Origin: Pollenia angustigena
Taxonomy: Eukaryota > Arthropoda > Insecta > Diptera > Polleniidae
Assembly: GCA_930367215.1 (NCBI GenBank)
Contig: OV884060.1
Coordinates: forward strand, 212,663,253-212,727,252
Length of the DNA stretch: 64,000 nt
Direction of reading: 5' to 3'
The translations under genes and the position numbers were made by a program. Positions 44,697 to 56,553 of the stretch are shown one piece after another. The notes under the pieces were generated by a model. The model was given only the letters and a program-made list of their open reading frames with translations, searched no databases and was not told the origin of the DNA. Each line of letters opens with the position of its first letter. Positions within the stretch are counted from its first letter, which is position 1.

Positions 44697-45240
44697 CTAG
44701 CTGACCCAGTCCGCGTTGCTGGTGGCCCTGAGCAAACTTTAGTGTTGTATTACCACACGATTAAAGTTGAGCTTTAAACACTTATTGAACAGTGATGCAC
44801 CTTAGTAAGCGCGGAATATCTTGTGTTATCGAATGATGTAAATAAACCGAAAACTCCGATTTTTGAATGCAACATTTAGAAAGGTTTAAAATTTTGATAT
44901 TAGATCATTATTAACATAGGTTTTTTTTAATATCTTCGGAACTTCATAGCCGATTTAAGAGTTTGATATCTCGTTTTGAAACACATGACGGCTTTCAAAA
45001 AAAAAAAAAAAATAAAATAAAAAAAAGCAAAAAAAAATAAATATATTTATATGTCATTGGTGGTGCAATATGAAAATTGGATTTTGCCACGCCCCTCCGC
45101 CCGCAGGCCGAAATTGAAAAACCAGACTACACAGGGTCACCCGCCTGAATATTCTGAAGATTCCCTGAAAATTTCATCAAAATCGGACCAGCTGTTTTGG
45201 AGTCTATACGTTACATACATACACACATCCTGTTTTATAT
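44697..45240 (+). repeat. Common insect repeat (TACTAGCTGACCC ... AAATCGGACCAGCTGTT)
   Basis: The start TACTAGCTGACCCAGTCCGC and the end AAAATCGGACCAGCTGTTTT followed by TATATATATCT are a pattern I recognise as widespread in insect genomes. I cannot name the family with certainty. A 30-bp A-rich run lies at 45000-45030. A 77-codon frame inside (45051-45284) is not credited. Confidence 0.5.
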
Positions 45241-45640
45241 ATATCTATATATATAAAAGAGACGTGTTTGTTTGTAATCGCTAAGCTCAAAACAACTGCA
45301 CCGACTTTGACCAAAATGTGTGTGCTTGATGTATGAGGCATAAGGAGTGTTTCTGTGTAGTTTCGCGTTTGTTAAATAAATTTTGCGATTTTTAATAAAA
45401 ATTATTATTGGTTTATTAGGTATATTTGCATATATTTGTTTTGAAAATCAATTAAACACGTTCATATTTTATAAAATTTTAATCTATCTATCTATATATA
45501 TAAAAGAGACGTGTTAACAAACGCGAAACTACACGGAAACACTCCTCATGCCTCATACATCAAACACACAAATTTTGGTCAAAGTCGGTGCAGTAGTTTT
45601 TGAGTTTAGCGATTACAAACAAACACATCTCTTTTATATA
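45241..45640. repeat. Inverted pair, AAAGAGACGTGTTTGTTTG arms
   Basis: 45255-45385 and 45500-45635 are inverted copies of about 120 bp. Both contain GTAATCGCTAA-CTCAAAA, TGCACCGACTTTGACCAAAA and TGTATGAGGCAT-AGGAGTG. It is a fold-back or two opposed insertions. The interior is AT-rich. Confidence 0.7.
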
Positions 45641-46870
45641 CAGTGAAAACTCCCAATAGCGGACACTCTCTTAAGCGGACACCTCCCATATGCGGACAAT
45701 TTTCGAATAACGTTGCACCAAATTGATTTTTCAGAGCAAATTTCCCTCCCATGAACGGACCCTCTCTTGAACGGATGCGGACAACAAAATTGTGCATTAT
45801 TTGGTCAAAAAACCTCTGAAAAGAGGACAAAATAATTCAACATAAAACAAAATATTTCTCACTTAAAAATAATAATGTGACATATAACATGTGTCTTGGA
45901 TGGTTTTCGAAGTTCGTGCGCAAAATATCCCTCTATCTGGACCTATAATTCAACAGAAGGCAAAAGAATGCGCAATAAAATTGGGCATAACGAACTTTGT
46001 AGCATCCAATGGGTGCCTTAAAAAGTCGCGAAAGAGGCATAATATCAGTTTTAAATTCATTTGCGGAGAAGCAGCAGCGGTATCGGAAGAAGACGTTAAC
46101 CAGTTCAACGAAAGATTGAAACTGATCCTTCGTGATGACGAACCAAAAAATGTATACAATGCGGATGAAAGCAGTCTTTTTTTCGAGCACTACCAAACAA
46201 AACCCTCACTTTTAAAAATCAGTAATGTACCGGTTCTAAAGAAAGGTTGACTGTGCTTTTTTGTGCGAATATGGTAGGACAAAAGGAAGTCCCATTGGTT
46301 ATAGGAAAAGCCGCTCGACCAAGAGCGTTCAAAACTATGTCCGTATCTAATTTACCAGTCATTTGGAAATCAAATAAAGAGGCATGGATGAATAGAGAGA
46401 TTATGACTGAATGGCTACTTCAATTGGACCATAAAATGGGGAAAGAAAAACGAAAAATAGCTCTTTTTTGGAACAGTTCAAAACTGCTTCCGTAAGGCCG
46501 GATTCGATGAAAATGCATACAGTTCACGGGATTTTGATGACGAAGATGATATCCCACTAATAGAGTTGCAATCATTGATACAAGGCTGTGTATCAATTGA
46601 CGAAAACATTATGACAGAAGATGATAACATTGTCATAGAATTAGCGAATAGTGAAAGCGAAGTGGAGCCAGAAGAACCTTTAGATGAAGAAAATTGGATT
46701 GCAGTTCTAAATAAAGTTATGAGTTGTACCGATGCCTTGAAATATCTTTACAACATCAAGGAATTTGTAAAAACTGATTATACAGCTTTTACATTTGTAA
46801 AAAATGTTTTGCACAAAAATTATTATGGTACGTAGTTCCTATTGTATTGTATAGTAAATACTAAAACACT
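45641..46870 (+). mobile_element. Tigger element, second lineage, 3' TIR missing
   Basis: It starts after TA with CAGTGAAAACTCCCAATAGC. The subterminal region holds at least four GCGGACA or GAACGGA words. The transposase remnant follows. A right-hand TIR could not be found before the hAT subterminal sequence resumes near 46870, so the 3' end is deleted. Confidence 0.8.
45891..46835 (+). pseudogene. Tigger transposase, second lineage, broken
   Basis: 45891-46250 carries a CENP-B-type HTH (LSGPIIQQKAKECA, ASNGCLKKSRKRHNI) and the start of the DDE domain (VYNADESSLFFE). 46247-46495 continues in another frame (VLFCANMVGQKEVPLVIGKA, NREIMTEWLLQLDHKM). The second and third acidic residues are then lost in a deletion that jumps to FRKAGFDEN near 46495. 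46566-46835 is the acidic C-terminus. It is more diverged from the 210-2659 transposase than a simple duplicate would be, and its N-terminal psq HTH is missing. Confidence 0.85.
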
Positions 46871-47027
46871 TATAAGAGTGTTTAAAAGTGCTTCTTTCTA
46901 TTATTTTATCATATAAACCGATACAAGTAAGTATCGATACTGAGTAGGTATCGATACTTTGCGAGCGATACCACATCGAGTAAAAGTATCGATACCTTAG
47001 AGGTATCGTTTCATCCCTAGATACAAC

Positions 47028-48056
47028 ACTAGTAGAAGTAAAAGAAAAGAGTAGCAGGAAGGGAGAAGTAAAAGGGGAATTTTTACTACATACCATGATT
47101 CTAAATTTAACTTATTTTACTCGTTACATTTTTTAAATAAATTTTATTTAATTTATTTTCAATTTTCATGTACAACACTTTAAGTAAACATCTCAATTTA
47201 TAAACTTGTTTCTTATCTCTTATCGGTTTTTGTTTATTCTCTTACTTTTACATTCGTTAATTATAATGATAAATTAAAACAAGTTTTATAAAATAAACTT
47301 TAAATCAATACAAAAATATTAAAATTATAATACCAAGAGAAGTGCACAATTTTTAGGTTAGAGTAGGACAGATTCGCCGCAATTAAAAAAGAGACTTGTT
47401 GTATGAAAATCATTTATTCTTAGTGGAAAAATGTATGTCTTTAGTTTAAAAATAAAATCCCTAATAATTTAATAGATATTGAAAATAATTTTAAAAACAT
47501 CAATTAAGTTAAGTCAATTGTAAAATAAATACAAAAAATTTAATTTAGTTTTTTTTTTTTTTATATTTTGTAACTTTAAGCAAAAATACACAAAACTTTT
47601 ATAAAAATATATTGAGTTGTAATACGATTTTGTTTTCTTTTATTTTTTATTTATGCTAAGAGAAAGAAAATTTTTAATTTTTAGCGAAATTAATTGAATT
47701 TCAACGAAAAAAATACCTAATTATATATGAAATATATCGTTAGCTAAAATGCAAAAAGGCGTAAATTACAAAACTATAATTTTACAGAAGGAAACAACTT
47801 TGTAAAATGAAAACTTTCAACAAGTCAGAAAAACATGCATTGATAAGTCGTCCATGGAATTCTTTAAACAATTTTCCAAGAAAACCATTTCATTATATTT
47901 TGTTAGAAAAATGTGTAATTAATTTGGTTTGCATTAAGCAAAAAAACACACTTGTAGTTACGTCCCTTTGTTTTTTTTTTTATTAATTTTATTAATTTTA
48001 ATTTTTTTATTAAAGCGTAATTTTTGAAGTAAGTGTATTCATAATAATCAACCAAT
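47028..48056. other. Very AT-rich spacer
   Basis: No gene or element recognised. It could be 3' flanking sequence of the USP gene on the minus strand (inference). Confidence 0.4.
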
Positions 48057-48589
48057 CAGGGGTGTGCTGGAAATCGAAAACGTAAAACACAAGAATTTGG
48101 AAGTTGTTTTTACTAACTTTAAACCTAATTCTTATAATTTTTGTTATAAATTCCTGTTTAATAGGGAAATATTTGTTTAATATTTTTCATTTGTTGTTTT
48201 AGTTTGGCTGCAGGTCCACGTAAATAAATAAAATAAAAAATAAAAATTCTTGACAGGTATTTTTGTTTTTTATATTTTTAAGTTCAAATTTTTCTTCGTC
48301 ATAGATATCTGAGTTTTTCCATCTCTCCGAGAGTCCAGAAACATATGATATGCTTTTATACCTTTTTGGTTCTCTTACCACCTGTTGCCTGTTGTTTTTT
48401 GCACGTTTTATAAGATTTTTAATTGTCCTTATTGGGAAGTCATTCATGGTTAAAATATTCGTTATTTTAGTTATTATATTGTGTTTATGGAATTCCGTTT
48501 TCATAAAATTCTTTTATTAGAGAAATCTTATTTTAAAAAGACTTTTAAAATTCTTGCGTTTTACGTTTGCGATTTCCAGCATACCCCTG
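48057..48589. mobile_element. TIR element enclosing a Penelope-like fragment
   Basis: The left end CAGGGGTGTGCTGGAAATCG and the right end CGATTTCCAGCATACCCCTG are inverted repeats of about 42 bp with few mismatches. They continue through AACGTAAAACACAAGAATTT. The flanking 8 bp do not match, so no TSD is seen. It encloses the minus-strand frame at 48199-48504. Confidence 0.7.
48199..48504 (-). pseudogene. Possible Penelope-like element RT C-terminal fragment
   Basis: The 101-codon frame reads FHKHNIITKITNILTMNDFP, then YKSISYVSGLSERWKNSDIY and DEEKFELKNIKNKNT. The order (a short helical region, then S-YV-GLSER, then a K-rich -NT stretch) resembles the linker between reverse transcriptase and GIY-YIG nuclease of Penelope-like elements. 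This is from memory and not verified. No RT core or GIY-YIG motif is present. Confidence 0.4.
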
Positions 48590-48821
48590 AGTAATTCGAT
48601 TTTGAACTTTTTTGTTAGTTATGCCGTTTTTCATTTAAGCTAACGATATGTAAGTTTAATATATTAAAACATATCAAAAGCAGAAATATATACATAAAAT
48701 TTTGTAGCATAATTTTGGGCTTTTCTAAAAATGTTTATACCCGCCTTAAAGTATGCTTAAGTAGTGCAAAAAATATAATACCGAACACATCGCGTCCTGC
48801 TGCTGATTTCTGCACGCCTGC

Positions 48822-49067
48822 AGCCATATTCTGTAATTCGCTAAAGCTAAATCTCTATCTCTAAAAATCTATAAAGTGGATTAAGCAATTTTTGGCTACG
48901 AATTCAATTCTGTAACGTGCATTGTTAAATTTGGCAGTGCCATAAAAACTTAATTCGCCGCAATTGTAGCTTTTAATGTCATCGCTAAAATTTTTAAATT
49001 TTGTATTTTCTAAGGCGTTTTAGCGATCGAGATTTAGCTTAAGCTAAACGAATTACAGAATACGGCT
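48822..49067. mobile_element. MITE with AGCCATATTCTGTAATTCG ends
   Basis: The inverted ends AGCCATATTCTGTAATTCG and CGAATTACAGAATACGGCT differ at one position. Further pairing occurs at CTAAAGCTAAATCTC / GAGATTTAGCTTAAG. It is non-coding, 246 bp. Confidence 0.8.
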
Positions 49068-49336
49068 GCTGGTGTTTAACAATCAGTTTTCAATTTCGAT
49101 TTTTTGGCAAAAAAAAAAAAAACGGCATCATGGCATGATGTCACTCACTCACAAAGGTTTTTTTTTAACTACAAAAAAAAAATTTCGCAATTATGAAAAA
49201 ATTATCGGGTAGATGATAGATATGTTCTAGAAATCGAAATGAAATTGAAATCGAATGAGTTTTTTAGTCAAGTTTTTTACAAAATGACTGTTCTTTTTCC
49301 AGGCTTTAAGTAACAGTTGCTCTTGTAGAAATAACT

Positions 49337-50018
49337 AAAGGGTGTTTTTTTAGAGTGTCATAACTTTTAGTTGGCATCATTGCTTTATTTGAGCACCCAT
49401 TTAACAGCTGATAGGTGGTTTTTGTTAAGTTTACTTTGAAACAACTTTTAGTTGGCTTCATTGCTTTATTCGAGCACCAATTTAACAGCTGATAGTTGCT
49501 TTTTGTTAAGTTTACTTTGATATTTCATTATAAATCGACTTACGCCAGAGCAGCGCGTGCAAATTGTAGAAATTTTTAATCAAAATAATTGTTTATTTCT
49601 AAATTCAAAAAACTCTAAATTTTATTTTCCGATTTAGCCCATTTCTGGTTGAATGGGTACGTAAATAAGCAGAATTGTCGCATTTGGAGTCAGGAGAATC
49701 CACAAGCTTTTGTCGTAACACCATTACATCCACAGAAAATTACTGTTTGGTGCGCTTTTTGGGCTGACGGAGTCATTGGCCCATATGCCTTCAAATACCA
49801 TGATAGTTAGAATGCGTAAAGTTGTTGAAAATTGGTGTTCTAGATTGCGCCTTCTACGCACCAGCCATGGCGTCCACATGACAGAAATCATATTTAAACA
49901 TTAATTTCATAAAATTTTCTTTCCAATAAAGCCCGTTTAATTGATTTAAAAAATATAATTCCTTGTTTTATTATAATTTAAAAGTGTTTGTCACTCTATA
50001 AAAAAAAAACGCCCATTT
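49337..50018 (+). mobile_element. mariner deletion derivative
   Basis: The ends AAAGGGTGTTTTTTTAGAGT and ACTCTATAAAAAAAAAACGC pair inverted. The remnant frame encodes EQRVQIVEIFNQN near 49555 and a mid-transposase stretch near 49650-49800 (GYVNKQNCRIW, PLHPQKITVWC, ADGVIGPYAFK), as in the 34.8-kb transposase. The catalytic second half is deleted. An 80-bp block near the left end is tandemly duplicated (49363-49440 and 49441-49520, each with AACAGCTGATAG). Confidence 0.8.
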
Positions 50019-51172
50019 AATACTAAAACAATGATTTTTATCATTTTTCATTACAGGTAAATTTTAAAAATTGTCCGATTTGAAATCAACTTCGTTTCGG
50101 TTTATCGAACATGTTCATATGTATATGTTTTAAATTTTTTTTATAATAGAATATAAATGAAATAAATTAGTTTAATAAAACCAACGAAACTTTGTTTCAT
50201 TTTTTAATTGTTTTTTTTTTTATTTATTTAGGTTTCTTTCAAATAATTTAATTCAATAAAATACCATCTTACATACTTGTACTTCTTATTCTGTTTTAAT
50301 TTTTCTTAATTTTTTTTTTCAATTTTAGTATTTAAATACTACAAGTAAATTTTTTATCTTATCTAGTTTTAAACAATCAAAAACATACACATTCTATGCG
50401 ATTTATCCTGTAATTTGGTTTTCATCTGCTTTCATTTTCTTAATTTCGAAAATATATTAAAAAACAAGTTTATGTTTTTTGTTTATATATATGCATATGT
50501 ATAATATAATAATACTTTATAAATAATTATATAGATTTTATAATTTTTTTTTTTTTTTAAGAAATAACATGAAAAATGTTTCTAAGTTGTTATACTTTTA
50601 ATTTGATAATTCAATTTTTTAACTTATTTTGGATAAATTTTTAAATATTGTTTTAGGGTTTTAAATTCTTATAAATCGTAAAAATCGTATAAACTTTTGT
50701 TTTCTTTATTAAGTTTAACACATTAAACATTTATTAATAATGATTTAATTAGTTTTTGTCCTCTCTTTTTTTATTTTTTCTAATACATAGTATTTATGTA
50801 AAAAACACATTTTTTGTAACATTTTGATATCTTTTTTTTTTTTTTGAGTGTATAAAGTATATGTTTTTTTGTATATATGTAAATGTTTTTGCGTCTTATA
50901 AAGTAATAATTGTAAAGTAATTCTCATAATGAGTCTGTCTTATTATTAAAAAAAATAGTTTTCGTTCATTTTAGGGATATATTTTCGTCGGATAATTTGG
51001 CCAGATATTAAAAATATTTTTTTTAAATTGTATCTCAATTTTTCGGTGAAACAGTTATTAGTTTATGCGGCGTTACAGGTGATATCTTAAAAAAAAAAAT
51101 AAAAGAAAATAATATAGTTGAAAAAAAAAACAATAAAGCAAAGGAGTTTTTTTTTCGCTAAAAAAGTTTTAT
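50019..51172. other. AT-rich 3' flank of the USP gene
   Basis: There are T-runs and poly(A)-signal-like words on the minus strand (TTTATT on plus at 51165-51172). No element or ORF is recognised. If the GTAAGT donor at 51184 is used, a last USP exon should lie here or further left. Confidence 0.4.
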
Positions 51173-54023
51173 TTAACAACTTACCCATAACGATCGACTA
51201 CCCATAAATGTTGAGTCATCATCGTCCTCCATTAAACTGTGATGATGATGATGACGATGGGCAGCATGATGATGATGATGTTGTTGCTGATCCAAAAATA
51301 TTAAAGTATCTTTACTACAAGTATTAACAGAATTTCTTAATACCGAAGATAATGTATCACCACATTCCCGCAAACGATAATTGGAAGCCGTAGAAAAGGA
51401 ATGTCTTAGGTGAAGGGAAGAATGTTGTACTGCTACTGCCGATGAGGGTTGCATGGCATTTTCAACTGCAGAAACACTTGAGCGGCTGCCATTCCAATGT
51501 TGACGGTAGGTTGAAAAATGTCCCGCCAAAGCAGAACCTATTATACTGCTACTATTACTTTTAAGGCTAGATGAAAGTAAATGTTCCTTCTCATTTGTTG
51601 TAGTTGCAGCCGAGTGTGACTGTAAGAAGCCATTGAATTTATTTTGTAAATTGTTAGCAGCATCTTTTGAGACTGCCAGAGAACTGGGTGCAGGAGATTG
51701 CGAGGATAGAGTTGAAGAAGACGATGCAGCGGAAGGAGAGGGTGTTTTTTCTTTGTTTGTCGTGGCTTCGGTATTGTTTGTTAGTGGGGACTTTGATTTT
51801 TGTTCTTTATCATAGCCATTAGTTAGGTTAGATTGAATTGACGCTGGTATTTGGCTGGTTAGCAGTGTGTTGTTGATTTCTTTGCATTCTAATTCCTCGT
51901 CATCAAGTTTGCAATCCTCATCCATGATAAAGATTTCTGGGCTGTGATCTTCGGTTTTTTTAATTTCCAATTTCTCTAATTTTTCCTCTAAATCTTCAGC
52001 TTCTTCGTTAATGACATCATCTGCATCGGCATAATCTAAAAGTTTTTCCAAAGCATCTAAGTTATTTTCAGTGTTTGTTATTTGAGCACAAGTTGTCGTA
52101 AGTGGAGCTTCTTCTACATTTTTAAGTAGAGCTGAAATAAAAGTAAGAATAAAAACTACTGATTTTAATAAATTTCTTTTAATAAAACATACCATTGTCT
52201 CCTTTTTCTAGCAGTTCCTTCGTAGGTTTAGTTATGTCTATTTCTTTAGTATCTGATTTCTTAGTCTCTAGTTCAATTTCATCACTTGTTATTGGTTTTA
52301 TGTTGAAAGCCTCAGTTTTAACTTTTTCCTCTGTAGAGTGAACCACTGCTGTTGACGAAGTTGCAACCGCTACCGAAGCTGGCGGTGCGATACGTGATAC
52401 CCAATGATCACTGGAATTTGAGCTGGAACCTGAACATTCAGCATTTTCCGCAGTTCTTCTTTGATAAAACAACATATAAGCCTCATTGTTGACTATTTCC
52501 TCAGGCAAAGACTCACTAGAGACTTTAGAAACACGCTGATCATCAAACTTATACCATTGGCGATCGTAGGGATTTTTACAGGCGGCAGTGTAATGACCGG
52601 TTTCCAAAGTATCACCTTGATGATAACAAACGGCGTATAGATCATAGCGAGTTTCGCGATTGTCTCTAGAACTCAAAGTGGAAGAACGTGAATCGCCAGG
52701 CTTGGATTTTCGCCAGGGACTTGGACGGTTGAAAGCTGCACTATGACTGGCATCAGCAGTTAGAGTGCTACTAGTGGAATTGGATTCGTTAACTCCTCTA
52801 GCCAAATGTGGGGACATATCGAATGAATGTAGAGGAAAGTTGACCATTGTTGTTAATTTGGCGGCATTAGCACCTTTGCCATGATGCTGCCGAAAACGTT
52901 TAAAATGTACTACCAATATATCGGGTAAAGACCATAGGCCTAAAGTTTTCACAACCGGTAAGTATTCCTGGCAATGGGGACAACGCCAGGCGTCTTCTGC
53001 ACTTAAAGTTTCAGCTTTGGTGTAATGTTCCAGACACTGTTCCAAAGTTAAAGCAGCTGTATCATTTGTCTTGTTGGCTAAAAGACGTGGCACACTTTCG
53101 TGCTCCACCACTTGATCGGAAAGATCAGAAAAATGTATTTCCGGTTCTTGCCATTCTAAGAGTAATTTCACATGAGTGGGCCCGGCTTCGGAGGACAATA
53201 CGGATAAGGCCAAATCTATCATTTCAGTTAGTAATGGATGTTCAACTTGTTCTATAAAAGTATCCGGATCTGCTGAGGGATCTTGTAAACGTATTTGAAA
53301 CATTTCATTTAAAGGAGTCGCATAGGAAAATACTTCTGGCTTTAGTATTGTCGACATTTCCTTTAACAACTTCTTTTGCAATTCCGAATAAGAGCAATCT
53401 CTAGGTACTTGCAAACAAAACGGAGCACCAAAACGTTCTAAAGAAATCTTCTCCTTCTTCTCATTCTCCCCAGTATCCAGCTTCTTTTTCTTAACATTTG
53501 CTACCAGCACCAGTAAATCGGCAGCTTGAAGATTATTGGTATTTGTGTTAGTTTGAGAAGTTATTTTTGAACCCTTCTCCAGCGGTACCTCTATGCAATA
53601 AATAGTCTCAATACCTTTCAAAGTATTCACTGGCTGTGTATCATAGAAGACGCGCATAAATCCTTCGTTTTGCAAATCTACTAGAACCATACGTTCATTT
53701 GGTATACCTGTATCCTTGTGCAGCTGTTCCCTTAGGGCCATAATAGGTGAACCGGCAGTGACAGTCAGACCCATGCGTACTTGACGGGGTTGCTGAGTCA
53801 AATATACAACCGTAACGAAGATTGTCTGTTGTGTTAGTTGGGGTAATTGCACCGATATGCAATGGAATGGATCAAAGGTATTCGATTGTTTTTTACAACG
53901 TGGGCAGGTCAACGATGAACGAAATTGTGCTTGAAAAACGGCTTGAACAAAGGAATTATTACAACGTATATGATTGGCCAAAGTTTCAGCAGCAATTATT
54001 TCATCCGGTCGGCCGTAGTTGTT
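51173..54023 (-). CDS. Ubiquitin-specific protease (USP31/43-like), 5' exons missing
   Basis: This is a cysteine protease that removes ubiquitin from proteins. Two exons are visible. Exon A, 54023-52194, begins after a TTTTTTTTCAG acceptor and encodes NNYGRPDEIIAAETL onward. Exon B starts at 52131 after a 62-nt GT-AG intron. Exon A holds the zinc ribbon (LTCPRCKKQSNTFDPF, then WRCPHCQEYL), a ubiquitin-like insert, ILVVHFKRF, the catalytic-His segment TGHYTAACKNPYDRQWYKFD and the box ending NEAYMLFYQRR. The Cys box expected near the N-terminus is not in this window. Exon B is low complexity: acidic, Ser-rich, a His run (52 codons from the end) and MEDDDDS. It ends at TAA near 51173, or is spliced at a consensus GTAAGT (51184-51179), so the true C-terminus is uncertain. 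Drosophila CG30421 is a likely relative (memory). Confidence 0.9.
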
Positions 54024-54384
54024 CTGAAAAAAAAAATTGCAGTAAAGAATAATTTAAATTTCATAGATTGTTAAGAAAGTATAAAACTGTACGGTAGTTT
54101 GAATGTCCGTTGAAATAAAATTTTGCAGAAATCCAAGATTATTAAATTAAGATAAAGTTTGTAAAAAATAAAAACTTCCAAAATCTCAAATTTATACTTT
54201 TCTAATTTCTGGAAACTTTATTATTTCTTTTTTGTTTTGTTAAAAATTCAGTTGTCATATTGACCAAATTTCTTTTTTCGCACAAGATTTAAAAAAATCG
54301 TTATAACGGTTGTTAGTTTTTTTTTTGCTGCATGAGAACTATCGATAACTCTGGTTTTACAGCTGAGAATGTCATTCCGTGTTG
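54024..54384. other. USP intron, AT-rich
   Basis: It lies directly upstream of exon A's acceptor. Polypyrimidine on the coding strand supports the splice site. Nothing else is recognised. Confidence 0.6.
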
Positions 54385-54850
54385 ACATTCATCATGAATC
54401 GTTTAACACTAGAAATTGTGAAAATTTACTTTAAAAAAAAAATAAATCTAAAGAGCACTTAGTGCACAAGCTAATTTTTGATCAGTTTTGCACTAATTTT
54501 ACTCTTCTCGATTCAAAACCATCAACAAGCTCCGGAAATGTGCTTAACGAAAAGAATATTGCTGCTGTAGCGCGAAATATTGCAAAAGACTCCGAAATGT
54601 TGATTTGCCGTCGTTCTCAACGTGTTTCCCTTTGTCCACCGACTACGTGGAATATTTTACGTTACGTGCTTATAAAATGTAGCTCGAGCAAGAATTGCAG
54701 CCAAGCGACCATCGTTTGGGTCGCATTTTTGCTGATTGGGCTCATTTGAAAATGGCCGAAGATGAGCATTTTTATAAAAGAATTGTGTTTAGTGATTAAG
54801 CTCATTTCTGGTTAAATGGCTACGTCCAAGGTTAAAACAACTGCAGTCGA
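54385..54850 (+). pseudogene. mariner transposase relic (N-terminal half)
   Basis: NVLNEKNIAAVARNIAKDSE and ICRRSQRVSLCPPTTWNILR give the second HTH. After a frameshift come QPSDHRLGRIFADWAHLKM and AEDEHFYKRIVFSD, then a stop where Glu is expected, then AHFWLNGYV. It is the same family as the 34.8-kb and 49.3-kb mariners, but old. TIRs were not found. Confidence 0.8.
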
Positions 54851-55706
54851 AAAACTGTTAAACAAAAAACGAAAATTTGTATACAATTTTTCGCTTTTTG
54901 AGTTGTTTTGATAGCGACTCATTTTCATTTTCAATTTGAAATCAAACCTCCGTGTTTGTTGGGTTGTCTCAAATCTTCCAATATTTATTTGTGTTACTTG
55001 AGGGCTACACGATCAAGTTTTGCCTATCAAGTTTTAATACACTCACACTTTTTTACCAATACACTCATAATACTTTTAAAAATTGATACGAACTTGCCTC
55101 TAAAATTCTCTTGCCAGTGAGTGTATCAATTTTCGTTCAAGAAAACATCTTATTACAAATCTTTTGAAGTTGTTTTTGTTTTTTTTTTTCACAAATATTT
55201 GGCCGGCAAAAGCTGAAGTTCTTTTTTTTTACAAATTGTTGCGGGAATTTTAAAATTTTAACTAAAAACCTAAAAAAATAGTGAAATATGTTTATTAATA
55301 AAATTTATTTATAAAATTAATAAGCAAAATGATGTTCTGCGTCATAGAGCTGTACAGAAGCCATGAAATTTTATGAATCTTTCATCATATAGGCGAAATG
55401 ATTTGAAAATAAAAGCCTACGAGTCTATAGCTTCTGAAACAAAAATGCCAGTGGAAGAAGTAAAGAAAAAAAATAAAGTCCCTTCGAACAGCCTACAGTG
55501 CAGAAAAATCAAAAGTGGAAAATAGCAAATAAGGATAAATCCTTATGTCGAATGTTTAAATTGCTCGAAGATGTCGTTGTCGTTTTTTTGTAAGATATAT
55601 TTCACTTCTTGTTCTAAATAAATCCTTTTTCCAAATTCTCAAATATCAGTTTTCTTTTTTTTTTTAATTTTCAGAAGAAATAAATTATATATTTTGTTGT
55701 CTTTAA
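54851..55706. other. USP intron, nothing recognised
   Basis: AT-rich sequence. A 70-codon plus frame at 54908-55120 has no family signal. Confidence 0.4.
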
Positions 55707-55709
55707 TTA

Positions 55710-56550
55710 CACTACGTGACAAAATTTCAACAAAGTCGTGACCAAATGAATCTGACAGCTAATCATTATGTAAAATTTTCCGCTTAATCCGAATATGAAG
55801 TCAGAATTGTCAAAAGTAGAACAGTTATTTGTGTTTTTAAAAAAGATGATGTGACTTAAATGCAAATATCTTCAAAAATTTTAAACGGGATATGTAATTT
55901 TTCTTTCTAGTGAAAGGTTATAAAATTTCTAAAATAACCATGGATTGCTTGTGAAGATTGGTCAAGACATGACAGAGTTACAGGGGACAAAAGTTCAAAC
56001 TTCATGGAAAATTTTATGATTTTGTTCAATTTTGCTCTATTCAAGTTATTTTTTTTAAACCAATGATTTTAAAGTCCTAATGTTTTATTGCATGCGACAT
56101 TAGATTATTTTAATATGAACATTTTGCGCCCAATAAGACAAAGATTGGTACAAAAATGACAAAGCTACAGAAGATTTAGTAAATTGACCCACATAGAAAT
56201 TCAATACTTTTAAGCAATTTTTAATATTTTTGTTACTAAAAATTTAGCTTAATATACAATAATTTGTTGTGGGTTTGTTCAATTAATCTTCTGTAACTGT
56301 AACTTTGTTATTGTTGCACCGATCCGGATCCTATTGGGCACAAAACGTTCGTATTGAAATATGCTAAAATTTTATTTTTTGGATATTTGCATTTCAGTCA
56401 CAGCATCTTTTTAAACACACAAATAACGGTTATTTTGGAATATTTCAAAAACTGTTCTACTTTTGACAATTCTGCCTTCATATTCAGATTCAAAATTTTA
56501 CATAAAGATTAGGTGTTAAATTCATTTGGTCAAAAAATTGTCACGTAGTG
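55710..56550. mobile_element. CACTA-like TIR element, TTA TSD
   Basis: The ends CACTACGTGACAA and TTGTCACGTAGTG are perfect 13-bp inverted repeats with TTA on both sides (55707-55709 and 56551-56553). The arms continue as diverged inverted repeats for over 150 bp (GAATTGTCAAAAGTAGAACA paired with TGTTCTACTTTTGACAATTC). A second inverted pair, CGCCCAATAAGACA / ATCCTATTGGGCACAA, lies near 56130 and 56335. No transposase is encoded. Confidence 0.85.
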
Positions 56551-56553
56551 TTA

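Larger units (their letters stand above)
43965..47019. mobile_element. hAT-type element with 8-bp TSD, filled with other elements
   Basis: The ends TAGGGATGAAACGATAC and GTATCGTTTCATCCCTA are perfect 17-bp inverted repeats, flanked by an exact 8-bp GATACAAC (43957-43964 and 47020-47027). Subterminal regions are rich in GTATCGATAC-like and AAGTACCAAGTA-like words at both ends. No hAT transposase is visible. The 2.5 kb between the ends consists of a mariner relic split by a SINE, two other repeats and a Tigger fragment. Confidence 0.9.

Noticed and set aside
51633..51815. Plus-strand 60-codon frame
   Set aside because: Antisense shadow of the serine-rich USP exon.
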